From a virus: a stretch of DNA of 24,273 nt. This document shows, piece by piece, positions 1 through 6,305 of this stretch. Below the pieces are notes generated by a model that was not told where the DNA came from, ran no database searches, and worked only from the letters and a program-made list of their open reading frames with translations. Position 1 is the stretch's first letter, and each line of letters starts with the position of its first letter. The stretch covers positions 1-24,273 of the IMG/VR virus record IMGVR_UViG_3300027851_000128; one strand, 5' to 3'. Made by a program: the position numbers and the translations under genes.

Positions 1-109
1 GTTTTATAGCGGCCACCGCTTCGCTGGCGCGAACATTGGCTGCGTATAAAATATTTTCTAGGGCTTCTAAATTTGCGCCTATCGTTGTTTTTTTAATTTC
101 TTTATCCAT
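1..109 (-). CDS. Partial small protein, unknown function (runs off left edge)
   Basis: An ATG at 107-109 (minus strand) opens a frame of 36 codons that runs uninterrupted to the window edge. A good Shine-Dalgarno (AAAAGGAAAAACT) sits just before it. The visible N-terminus (MDKEIKKTTIGANLEALENI) is polar and then helical. It is preceded at 147-200 by the same composite upstream element found before two other minus-strand genes, which supports it being a real gene. It shows at most faint resemblance to the C-terminal helix of the two paralogues at 186-799. No function can be assigned. Confidence 0.6.
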   Translation of the reverse strand, partial: MDKEIKKTTIGANLEALENILYAANVRASEAVAAIK

Positions 110-146
110 AGTTTTTCCTTTTCTGTTTTGTGTTTACAAATTTAGT

Positions 147-200
147 AACGCTTGGCCGCGCGGCGAAGTCCACTCGGAAAGTGGATCATTTGATTGCTTT
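147..200 (-). promoter_or_regulatory. Composite upstream element, copy A
   Basis: Read on the plus strand, the element is AACGCTTG (147-154), 10 nt, GAAGTC (165-170), 13 nt, GATCATTTGATTGCTTT (184-200). Copies at 838-891 and 2104-2157 have identical spacing. On the gene-sense minus strand it ends 37 nt before the start codon at 109. The distal block contains the inverted repeat ATCAAATGAT, and the P2 stop codon (186-188) lies inside that block. GGACT, 16 nt, CGTT on the minus strand resembles an ECF-type promoter (-35 near GGAAC, -10 CGTT). The promoter role is inferred. Confidence 0.7.
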
Positions 201-488
201 CTTTTCGTTTTGTATTTTTGAAATTTTGGAAAGTTCTTGGGCGGCGGTATGGGCGGCACTTAAAAGTTTATTAAGGTGGCGAAAAACTACAATATGTTGT
301 TCGCAAATATTATCGTGCGTAATACCGTATAGGGAATTTGAAAGTTCGGAAATTTCTTCAAGAAAAGTCGCGCTATCGTATTCAAACAATTCTAGCGCGT
401 CCATAATTTCCCCGCCCGTTAGGTCGGCGGGATTTTTAGAATATAGCAAGTCGTTATAATCTAGGTCGGCGTTATCAACTACGGACAT
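186..488 (-). CDS. Small helical protein, downstream member of a paralogous pair
   Basis: This is a 100-aa acidic, helix-rich protein of unknown function with no signal peptide or membrane segment. It aligns over its length with the adjacent 102-aa protein: both carry an E-L-F acidic segment (ALELFEYD here), then a YGIT or FGIT motif, then QHI...FR.LNKLLS.A, then a polar QN.KK tail. The start is an ATG two nucleotides after the neighbour's stop. Its Shine-Dalgarno (AAAAAGGAA) is formed by the last codons of that neighbour, so the two are probably translationally coupled. The 3' end overlaps upstream element A of the next gene. It is likely a phage early or accessory protein. Confidence 0.75.
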   Translation of the reverse strand: MSVVDNADLDYNDLLYSKNPADLTGGEIMDALELFEYDSATFLEEISELSNSLYGITHDNICEQHIVVFRHLNKLLSAAHTAAQELSKISKIQNEKKAIK

Positions 489-490
489 TT

Positions 491-799
491 TTAAATTCCT
501 TTTTCTTTTTTTGCATTTTGTTTTTTGGTTTCCGCCGCCAATTCTTCGGCCACGCCATAGGCTTCGCTCAATAATTTATTTAGGCGGCGAAATTTGAAAA
601 TATGCTGGCTGGAAACATTTTCGGCGGTAATACCAAAAGTCGAATCCGCGAAGTCGTTTATGTCTTCTATTATGTGGGTAAAATCGTGGTCGAATAATTC
701 TATGGCCTCGGCCTTTTCTTCCCGCGTAAATTTTACGGGCGGCGCGTTATAAATATCGTCATAGAATTTCATAGGGTCTTTTTCGTTTAAAGAAGTCAT
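491..799 (-). CDS. Small helical protein, upstream member of a paralogous pair
   Basis: This is a 102-aa protein of unknown function. Features visible are AEAIELFDHD near residue 32, an FGIT motif near residue 55, QHIFKFRRLNKLLSEAYG (residues 65-82) and a lysine-rich C-terminus. It shares this layout with the protein encoded at 186-488, which indicates tandem duplication followed by divergence. The start has a strong Shine-Dalgarno (GAAAGGAAAAACCT). Composite element B ends 38 nt upstream, so this is the first gene of a two-gene unit. No catalytic motif is seen. Confidence 0.78.
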   Translation of the reverse strand: MTSLNEKDPMKFYDDIYNAPPVKFTREEKAEAIELFDHDFTHIIEDINDFADSTFGITAENVSSQHIFKFRRLNKLLSEAYGVAEELAAETKKQNAKKEKGI

Positions 800-837
800 A
801 GGTTTTTCCTTTCTTTTTGGCAGCCTATATTTCTATG

Positions 838-891
838 AACGCTTGGAAAAAACGCGAAGTCGAGAAAAAATGACGATCATTTGATTGCTTT
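838..891 (-). promoter_or_regulatory. Composite upstream element, copy B
   Basis: AACGCTTG (838-845), 10 nt, GAAGTC (856-861), 13 nt, GATCATTTGATTGCTTT (875-891), read on the plus strand. Block sequences are identical to copy A and spacing is identical to copies A and C, while the 10-nt and 13-nt spacers differ completely. It ends 38 nt before the ATG at 799. On the minus strand CGACT, 16 nt, CGTT could be an ECF-like -35/-10 pair, giving a leader of about 30 nt that contains the Shine-Dalgarno. Its distal block is also the left arm of the inverted repeat at 873-922. Confidence 0.72.
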
Positions 892-922
892 GTTCGGCCC
901 TTTTTGAGCATCAAATGATCGT
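873..922. repeat. 13-bp perfect inverted repeat (paired operator-like sites)
   Basis: ACGATCATTTGAT at 873-885 is exactly repeated in inverse orientation as ATCAAATGATCGT at 910-922, with 24 bp between. Each arm itself contains the small dyad ATCA-AA-TGAT. The left arm coincides with the distal block of composite element B; the right arm stands alone. Paired inverted sites of this kind often bind a dimeric repressor or activator. A structural RNA role is less likely because the intervening loop is long. Confidence 0.6.
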
Positions 923-989
923 AAAAAATATTTGATTTTTTCCGCCGAACGCGGGCTATTAGAACGCGGCCCGACCGCCTTTTATTTCA

Positions 990-1013
990 ATATTCGGATC
1001 CGTATCTGAATAT
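990..1013. repeat. 10-bp imperfect inverted repeat beside the iterons
   Basis: ATATTCGGAT (990-999), a 4-nt spacer, then ATCTGAATAT (1004-1013). One position is mismatched at the DNA level (G.U in RNA). It lies 9 bp before the first iteron. No T-run follows on either strand, so it is not a convincing terminator. It is more likely a protein-binding dyad belonging to the iteron locus. Confidence 0.5.
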
Positions 1014-1022
1014 AAAAACTCT

Positions 1023-1181
1023 ATCTGTTCAAAAATTTGAAAAAGCCATCTGTTCAAATTTTTGGAAATCAAAAACCTATCTGTTCAAAATTTTGGAGAA
1101 CCGATCTGTTCAAAAATTCATGCATGAAAAAGTCATCTGTTCAAATTTTTGAAATTGAAAAAGTGATCTGTTCAAAATTTC
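1023..1181. repeat. Six direct repeats (iterons), core ATCTGTTCAAA
   Basis: Copies of ATCTGTTCAAA followed by an A/T run begin at 1023, 1048, 1079, 1104, 1135 and 1166, giving intervals of 25, 31, 25, 31 and 31 bp. Copies 1 and 5 extend to a near-palindrome (TTCAAAAATTTGAA and its complement TTCAAATTTTTGAA), so each unit has both direct and dyad character. The intervals are either about 3 or about 2.4 helical turns. Copy 6 overlaps the 3' end of the minus-strand gene at 1172-1669, supplying its stop codon and last few codons. Possible roles are replication origin, partition site, multi-copy operator or terminase-binding site. Confidence 0.85.
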
Positions 1182-1669
1182 TGCATTCCTCTGCGGCTGA
1201 TACGTTTTCGCAAATTGTTCAGCCTGACCCATTCATTCGAAAAAGGAATCATAACGTCGATGGAATGCCATGCGTTGATGACGGCTTCTTTTCCGCTTCC
1301 GGTTTGCTGGACAAGGCGTTTGATCATCTGGTTGGGCGTATGGAATCTTTCCTCGCCGAGCGACCAGAACCCGTCAATAATAGCGCCTTCGTGATGGGTT
1401 TGCTTGTAAATAAAGCGGAAGCGGGTGCCGGAATCCAGCACCACGCCTCCCTTGCTCCAAGCAGCGCCCGGCACTTTAAGTCTGATCGATGGGTTATCTA
1501 ATATTTTCGTAACTTCATCGTCCAGATTCATGGGTGCGGATAGCTCAAACATGATGTTTTCCATGATCATGCGATCATGTTCCGCCAGCGCATGATGGCC
1601 ATCCAAGGCTATCCGCAAGGCACCCACAACATAGGCCGCTTGAAGGCCCGTTAAAGTAAAGGTCGTCAA
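1172..1669 (-). CDS. 165-aa protein of unknown function, TTG start
   Basis: The open frame extends upstream to 1759, but that extension overlaps the DUF3489 gene. A TTG at 1669 is preceded by a strong Shine-Dalgarno (AGGGAGG) eight nucleotides before it and lies 10 nt after the DUF3489 stop, so TTG is the preferred start. Residues about 77-140 contain the pattern V-L-D-S-G-T-R-F-R-F-I-Y, E-G-A-I-I-D-G-F-W-S and a later A-W-H-S. This loosely recalls small DNA-associated RAMA or DUF4357-like beta domains, an assignment I hold weakly. The C-terminus is basic (NLRKRISRRGMQKF). It is coupled to a DNA-binding-like protein and ends in the iterons, so a role with that DNA is possible but unproven. 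Confidence 0.72.
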   Translation of the reverse strand: MTTFTLTGLQAAYVVGALRIALDGHHALAEHDRMIMENIMFELSAPMNLDDEVTKILDNPSIRLKVPGAAWSKGGVVLDSGTRFRFIYKQTHHEGAIIDGFWSLGEERFHTPNQMIKRLVQQTGSGKEAVINAWHSIDVMIPFSNEWVRLNNLRKRISRRGMQKF

Positions 1670-1679
1670 GAATGCCTCC

Positions 1680-2063
1680 CTATTGCGCGTCTTCGAGCTT
1701 GTACATGGTTTTGCCGTCGCGGGTGTATTTTGCGATTTGCAGCCCTTCCTTTTTTTCAAGGAGCTTTTTACGGAGGACGGACAAATGCGCCCGCGCGGTA
1801 TGCGGCAGCCATCCGGTGATCTTGATCATCTCATCGATGGTGATGCCATTTTCGCTCTTGAGCGCCGCCATGATACTGAGCGTCTTACTGACGTTCTTTG
1901 GCGACAATTTATCAGCCTTCGGCTTGACGTCGGCTTTGGGCTTTTGCGTGGTTTTAGACGCCTTGGGCTTGCCGGCTGCCTTCGGCTTTACCGCCTTCGC
2001 GGTTTTGCCTTTTTTGACAGCCTGGTTCGGTTTTTTGCTTTTGGTTTTGCTCTTGCTGGCCAT
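1680..2063 (-). CDS. DUF3489-type protein with histone-like basic tail
   Basis: This 127-aa protein starts at the ATG at 2063, which has a Shine-Dalgarno (GAAAGGAAAATTACA). The longer frame to 2177 would swallow composite element C. Residues 1-55 are almost entirely Lys, Ala, Pro, Ser and Thr, like histone H1 tails. Residues 57-124 form a compact domain with the ITIDEMIKITGWLPHTAR signature (GW-x-PHT at 84-89), typical of DUF3489 proteins, which look like small winged-helix folds. It is divergent from the terminase operon across a 146-nt interval and is followed closely by the 165-aa gene. It is probably a DNA-binding regulator or nucleoid-like protein; a substitute small-terminase role is conceivable since none is seen. 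Confidence 0.85.
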   Translation of the reverse strand: MASKSKTKSKKPNQAVKKGKTAKAVKPKAAGKPKASKTTQKPKADVKPKADKLSPKNVSKTLSIMAALKSENGITIDEMIKITGWLPHTARAHLSVLRKKLLEKKEGLQIAKYTRDGKTMYKLEDAQ

Positions 2064-2103
2064 TGTAATTTTCCTTTCATAATGGGTTAACAGCATCGCC
2101 ATG

Positions 2104-2157
2104 AACGCTTGCGTCAAAACGGAAGTCCAGCGCCAAAGCGGATTAGATGATTGCTTT
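2104..2157 (-). promoter_or_regulatory. Composite upstream element, copy C
   Basis: AACGCTTG (2104-2111), 10 nt, GAAGTC (2122-2127), 13 nt, GATTAGATGATTGCTTT (2141-2157). Spacing is identical to copies A and B; the distal block has three substitutions that break the ATCAAATGAT dyad. It ends 40 nt before the ATG at 2063. On the minus strand GGACT, 16 nt, CGTT gives the same ECF-like reading as copy A. It occupies the shared interval with the divergent terminase gene. Confidence 0.7.
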
Positions 2158-2167
2158 CTTCCGGCCA

Positions 2168-2179
2168 GAATGATCATTC
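2168..2179. promoter_or_regulatory. 12-bp perfect palindrome GAATGATCATTC
   Basis: A perfect dyad lies between the DUF3489 gene and the terminase, 30 bp before the terminase start and 10 bp from composite element C. It shares ATGATC with the other dyads of the left arm (876-880 and 916-920 regions). It could be an operator controlling both divergent units. No convincing sigma70 -35/-10 pair was found for the terminase operon in this interval. Confidence 0.45.
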
Positions 2180-2209
2180 CCTGACAATCGCCAAAAATGC
2201 TTATGATGA

Positions 2210-4129
2210 ATGCAAAACCAGAACGCCGAATTGATTTATGGGACGGCCTTCCGGCACGGCCTGAAACCCGATCCGCTTATTACCGTATCCCAATGGGCCG
2301 ACCAGCACAGGCGGCTCTCCAGTAAATCGGCTTCCGAGCCGGGGCCGTGGCGGACAAGCCGAACGCCCTATCTGCGGGAGATAATGGATTGTCTTTCGCC
2401 GCGCTCGCCTGTCGAGCGCGTTGTTTTTATGAAAGGCTCCCAGCTTGGCGCTACGGAATGCGGCAATAACTGGATCGGCTATATCATCCACCACGCGCCG
2501 GGGCCGATGCTATCCGTGCTGCCCACGGTGGAAATGGCCAAACGGACATCGAAACAGCGGCTGGAGCCGCTTATCGATGAAAGCCCTGTCCTGCGGGAGC
2601 GGATAAAGCCGCCGCGTTCGCGTGACAGCGGCAACACGATCATGGTCAAGGAGTTCCAGGGCGGCGTCCTGGTATTGACGGGAGCGAACAGCGCGGTCGG
2701 CCTGCGCTCGATGCCTGTCCGTTATTTGTTTCTGGATGAGGTTGATGCCTATCCCGGCGATATTGATAACGAAGGCGATCCGGTCATGCTGGCGGAAGCC
2801 AGGACGCGGACATTTTCGCGCCGGAAAATCTTTCTTGTCTCCACGCCGACGATCAAAGGCATCTCGCGGATCGAACGCGATTACCTGAATACGGATCAAC
2901 GGCGCTACATGCTGCCCTGCCCGCATTGCGGCGAGGCGCAATGGCTCAAATTCGAGCAGCTAAAATGGCCCAAGGATCTGCCGGAGCTGGCGCAATACGA
3001 ATGCGAACATTGCGAAGCCCAGATCGATGAGCATCACAAAACATGGATGCTCGATAATGGTTTCTGGCAGGCGCAAGTCGAAAGCGCCGATCCGAAAACG
3101 GCGGGCTTTCACCTGTCGTCACTGTATTCGCCACTCGGCTGGCGGGCCTGGGCGGATATCGCCCGCGCATGGATCGACGCGCAAGGATCGGATTCCGCCA
3201 TCAAGGCTTTTAAAAACACGGAGCTTGGAGAAACATACGTGGAAACAGGCGATGCCCCAGACTGGCAGCGGCTATACGAACGCCGCGAGGATTACAAAAT
3301 CGGAACCGTCCCCAGGGGCGGTTTTTTTGTGACCGCAGGCGTCGACGTTCAAAAAGACCGGATCGAAGCGTCCGTATGGGCGTGGGGCCGCGACAAGGAA
3401 AGCTGGCTGGTCGAACACCGCGTCATGGACGGCGATACATCGAGGCCGGAGGTTTGGAAAAGCCTCACCGCGATGGTTTCCGAAACATGGACGCACGAGT
3501 CCGGCTGCGAATTGCGGCTGGCCCGCGCGGCCATCGACTGCGGCTATGCCACGCAGGAGGTTTATGATTGGGCGCGCCGGAATCCTATCGCCATGCCCGT
3601 CAAAGGCGTGGCGCGCGGCGCGGCCCTGGTCGGCGGCCTGTCCAGCATCGACACCACATCCGATGGTAAAAAGCTGCGGCGCGGCCTGAAACTCCGGCCT
3701 GTTTACGGCCATATCGCCAAGCTGGAATTGTTCGGGAACTTGCGGAAAAACCCGCCGACCGACGAAAGCGGCGATCCCTATCCGCCCGGCTATGTCCACA
3801 TCCCCAAAATGGATGAGGAATATATCAAGCAGCTTTGCGCCGAGCAGCTCGTCACGAAACGCAACCGGGCCGGATACGCCCTGCGTGAATGGCAAAAAAC
3901 GCGGGACAGAAACGAAGCTCTTGATTGCTATGTCTATGCCCGCGCCGCCGCCGCCATGCACGGCCTTGACCGCTTTAATGAGCGGCGCTGGCAGGAACTG
4001 GAACGCTCTCTCGGCCTCGACCACGTTCCGTCCCGCGTTATGGATGCGTCCGACGATCAGACGCCGCCACCCTCGTTTCCTTCAACACCCCAAGGCCGCC
4101 GTGCGCGGAGTAAAGGCATAAAATTATGA
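2210..4129 (+). CDS. terL: Terminase large subunit, GpA family
   Basis: This is a 639-aa ATP-dependent DNA packaging motor and nuclease that docks on the portal and fills the procapsid. The lambda-type deviant Walker A KGSQLGATE is at 75-83, Walker B LFLDEVD at 173-179 and the coupling motif VSTPT at 210-214. A Zn-binding pair CPHC (237-240) and CEHC (265-268) follows. Nuclease-domain acidic residues are seen in GVDVQKDRIEA (Asp379), AAIDCGY (Asp443) and RNEALDCYVYA (Asp572). Length matches lambda gpA. The start ATG has only a weak Shine-Dalgarno. The stop overlaps the next start (ATGA). No small terminase gene precedes it; the upstream neighbour is divergent. Confidence 0.97.
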   Translation: MQNQNAELIYGTAFRHGLKPDPLITVSQWADQHRRLSSKSASEPGPWRTSRTPYLREIMDCLSPRSPVERVVFMKGSQLGATECGNNWIGYIIHHAPGPMLSVLPTVEMAKRTSKQRLEPLIDESPVLRERIKPPRSRDSGNTIMVKEFQGGVLVLTGANSAVGLRSMPVRYLFLDEVDAYPGDIDNEGDPVMLAEARTRTFSRRKIFLVSTPTIKGISRIERDYLNTDQRRYMLPCPHCGEAQWLKFEQLKWPKDLPELAQYECEHCEAQIDEHHKTWMLDNGFWQAQVESADPKTAGFHLSSLYSPLGWRAWADIARAWIDAQGSDSAIKAFKNTELGETYVETGDAPDWQRLYERREDYKIGTVPRGGFFVTAGVDVQKDRIEASVWAWGRDKESWLVEHRVMDGDTSRPEVWKSLTAMVSETWTHESGCELRLARAAIDCGYATQEVYDWARRNPIAMPVKGVARGAALVGGLSSIDTTSDGKKLRRGLKLRPVYGHIAKLELFGNLRKNPPTDESGDPYPPGYVHIPKMDEEYIKQLCAEQLVTKRNRAGYALREWQKTRDRNEALDCYVYARAAAAMHGLDRFNERRWQELERSLGLDHVPSRVMDASDDQTPPPSFPSTPQGRRARSKGIKL

Positions 4130-4332
4130 GTTCTCTTCAGGAAAAACTGGAGCGGGTTCAAGCCGCCATCGCGGAAATTGAATCCGGCGCCCAGGAAGTC
4201 ACTTATGAAGGCCGCTCTGTTACCAGAGCAAAGATTGAGGCTCTCTATGAGCGCGAAAAATATCTGGAGCAGCGGATCGCCCGCCAGTCTAGAGGCGGCG
4301 GTATTCGCACGCGCGGAGGTGTTCCGTTATGA
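4126..4332 (+). CDS. gpW-like head-tail joining protein
   Basis: This 68-aa protein lies exactly where lambda W lies, between the large terminase and the portal, overlapping both by ATGA junctions. It is helical and charged: residues 1-20 form a helix, then VTYEGRSVTRAKIEALYEREKYLEQRI matches the hairpin-then-helix layout of gpW-type proteins, followed by a Gly/Arg tail (RGGGIRTRGG). gpW proteins plug the head after packaging and help tail attachment. The size and position support the call more than individual residues do. Confidence 0.82.
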   Translation: MSSLQEKLERVQAAIAEIESGAQEVTYEGRSVTRAKIEALYEREKYLEQRIARQSRGGGIRTRGGVPL

Positions 4333-5942
4333 GACGCTCCCGTATTTCCCTTCCGAAGCCGGACACGCTGGATAAAATGATCGGCTGGCTATCGCCGGAG
4401 GCTGGCGTTCGCCGCCTGAAGGCAAAGACCGTCATGGCCCTTTATGGCGGTTATACCGCCGCCCGCTCCGACCGCCGCCAGACAAAAACCTGGGAGACCA
4501 TGGAAAGCAGCGCCGATCAGGCCACGCTGCCCGATCTCCCCATATTGCGGGAACGCTCTCACGATCTTGTCCGCAATGCCCCGCTGGCAACGGGCGCGAT
4601 CAATACGGTCGTGACCAACGTGGTCGGCACTGGCCTTAAAGTGCAAAGCCGCATCGACCGGGAAGTGCTGGCCCCGTATCTGGGCGACAATGAGGAAGTT
4701 TTCGATGCCTTTGAACGCGCCGCCGAGCGCGAGTTCCGGTTCTGGGCCAGCAGCCGTAACGGCGACGCCGCACGGATGCAGGATTTCGCCGGGCAGCAGG
4801 ATCTTGCCATGCGCTCCACGCTGGTCGCGGGTGATGCCTTCGTCCTGCGCCGTCATATCAACCGGCCCGGCGCGCGTTATTCAACGGCCTTCCAGCTGGT
4901 CGAGGCCGAGCGCGTCTGCAATCCGAACTTCAACCGTGATTTGCCGTCTTTAAGTGGCGGCGTGGAAAAGGATGAATTCGGCGCGGCCATCGCCTATCAC
5001 GTTCTGCAGGCTCATCCCGGCGATGTGACGAACCCCGCCAGCCGCCAATGGGTGCGCCTGCGCGCCCAGGACAGGCAAGGTCTATGGCTGGTCAATCATC
5101 TGGCGCGTCCCACGCGCATCGGCATGACGCGCCCGGCTCCCTACCTGGCTCCGGTTATTGAAAGCCTGAAGCAGCTGGATAAATATTCGGAAGCCGAACT
5201 CATGGCCGCCGTGATTTCTTCCATGTTCAGCGTATTTATCAAGTCCGAGGATCCAGACGGCCTCGCGCCCATGAATGACGGCAGCCCCGTTTCCAGCCGC
5301 GAGGAAAGCGATTTTCAGCTGGGGCCGGGCGCGATCCTCGATCTGCTGCCCTATGAAAGCGTGGAGATTGCGGATCCGAAACGCCCCAATACCGCCTTTG
5401 ATGGCTTTGTCATGGCGGTGCTGCGGCAGGTCGGCGTGGCTCTTGAAATTCCGTTCGAACTTCTGGTCAAGCATTTTACCGCCAGTTATTCCGCCGCGCA
5501 GGCCGCGCTGCTGGAGGCGTGGAAATTCTTCCGCGCCCGCCGCGAATGGCTGGCCTCCATGTATTGCCAGCCCATTTATGAAGTCGTTATCACGGAGGCT
5601 GTCGCCAAGGGTTATCTCCATGCGCCCGGCTTTTTCTCCGACCCCATGATCCGCGCGGCCTATCTCGGTGCCGAGTGGATCGGCCCGCCGCGCGGCCAGA
5701 TCGATCAGCTCAAGGAAGGCAAGGCCGCCCGCGAACGGGTCGATATGGGAATCTCGACGCTGGCCGAGGAAACGGCATCGCTGACAGGCGGAGATTGGGA
5801 TCGCAAGCACCAGCAGCGCGTGAAAGAAAAACGCATGCGCGTCGAGGCCGGGCTTGAAGGCTGGCTGGATGAAGAATCCCGCTCTCTAAACCGCCAGCCC
5901 TATTCTCCCGCCCCTCCCGGCGATGAGGAAGACGACGATTAA
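4329..5942 (+). CDS. Portal protein, lambda family
   Basis: This 537-aa protein forms the dodecameric ring at one capsid vertex through which DNA enters. Residues 81-110 (VRNAPLATGAINTVVTNVVG then TGLKVQSRID) are the signature of lambda gpB-type portals, and the spacing to the following gpC-type protease gene is also as in lambda. The C-terminus is acidic and Pro-rich (PAPPGDEEDDD). It is translationally coupled to the gpW-like gene by a 4-nt overlap. The frame is intact with no sign of truncation. Confidence 0.96.
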   Translation: MRRSRISLPKPDTLDKMIGWLSPEAGVRRLKAKTVMALYGGYTAARSDRRQTKTWETMESSADQATLPDLPILRERSHDLVRNAPLATGAINTVVTNVVGTGLKVQSRIDREVLAPYLGDNEEVFDAFERAAEREFRFWASSRNGDAARMQDFAGQQDLAMRSTLVAGDAFVLRRHINRPGARYSTAFQLVEAERVCNPNFNRDLPSLSGGVEKDEFGAAIAYHVLQAHPGDVTNPASRQWVRLRAQDRQGLWLVNHLARPTRIGMTRPAPYLAPVIESLKQLDKYSEAELMAAVISSMFSVFIKSEDPDGLAPMNDGSPVSSREESDFQLGPGAILDLLPYESVEIADPKRPNTAFDGFVMAVLRQVGVALEIPFELLVKHFTASYSAAQAALLEAWKFFRARREWLASMYCQPIYEVVITEAVAKGYLHAPGFFSDPMIRAAYLGAEWIGPPRGQIDQLKEGKAARERVDMGISTLAEETASLTGGDWDRKHQQRVKEKRMRVEAGLEGWLDEESRSLNRQPYSPAPPGDEEDDD

Positions 5943-5966
5943 TCCCAGAAGGAAGGAAAACTTATC

Positions 5967-6305
5967 ATGACTAAACGCATTGTCTGCGCGGTCAGTGGCA
6001 ATCGCCATGAAGCCGTGCCAGCCCCGCAGTGGGATTATTCAAAGGGCCAGAAAATCAGCTTTTCAAGCAGCGCCGTCCTTTCTGCGGTTTTCGAGTCCCC
6101 TTTGATTTTGCTCCATGCCACGGAAAAATGCTTCGTGCAGATCGGCGAAAATCCGGTCGCCGCCGACGCCGCAAAATCCCGGCCTCTTGTTTCAGAAAAA
6201 GACTGGGCGGAAACCGTCACGGTCGGCCATCGCCTCTCTGTTATCAGGGCAAGCGAGGACGGCGTGCTGTTTGTTATTCCGGCTCTCATGGAAGGCGGTG
6301 AATGA
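5967..6305 (+). CDS. Small beta-rich phage protein, probable virion component
   Basis: This 112-aa protein has an excellent Shine-Dalgarno (GAAGGAAGGAAAA). Its core, ILLHATEKCFVQIGENPVAA (residues 49-68), resembles short beta-sandwich proteins that recur between portal and protease genes or near tail genes in phages. The following segment predicts beta strands with a V-G-H-R-L-S-V-I-R turn. The stop overlaps the start of the protease gene. No catalytic motif is present. A structural or stabilising role is inferred from fold and position only. Confidence 0.65.
   Translation: MTKRIVCAVSGNRHEAVPAPQWDYSKGQKISFSSSAVLSAVFESPLILLHATEKCFVQIGENPVAADAAKSRPLVSEKDWAETVTVGHRLSVIRASEDGVLFVIPALMEGGE

Larger units (their letters stand above)
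800..1171. other. Non-coding regulatory or origin-like region, 372 nt
   Basis: No credible gene is present on either strand. From left to right it holds the leader of the gene starting at 799, composite element B (838-891), a 13-bp inverted repeat (873-922), an AT-rich tract (923-945), a short GAACGCGG direct repeat (947-954 and 962-969), a 10-bp inverted repeat (990-1013) and six iterons (1023 to about 1181). The mix of iterons, dyads and AT-rich DNA resembles replication origins, partition sites or multi-operator control regions. Which one applies cannot be decided from sequence. Confidence 0.6.

Noticed and set aside
962-989. Small hairpin GCGG/CCGC followed by TTTTATTT
   Set aside because: Only four stem pairs and a broken T-run; too weak to call a terminator.
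1021-1181. CRISPR array
   Set aside because: Repeats are only about 11-16 bp, with uneven spacing, short AT-rich spacers and no cas genes.
1023-1181. Alphaproteobacterial LexA boxes (GTTC, 7 nt, GTTC)
   Set aside because: GTTC cores are 25-31 bp apart, far from the 7-nt spacing needed.
1037-1501. Plus-strand 154-aa open frame across the iterons
   Set aside because: Its first third is translated iterons (a repeated VQIF/CSKF pattern) and the rest is antisense to the better supported minus-strand gene; no Shine-Dalgarno.
2063-2177. Upstream extension of the DUF3489 frame
   Set aside because: It would translate through composite element C, and the ATG at 2063 has the clear Shine-Dalgarno.
3272-4024. 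250-aa minus-strand open frame opposite the terminase
   Set aside because: Shadow of the nuclease domain coding sequence; biased composition and no leader.
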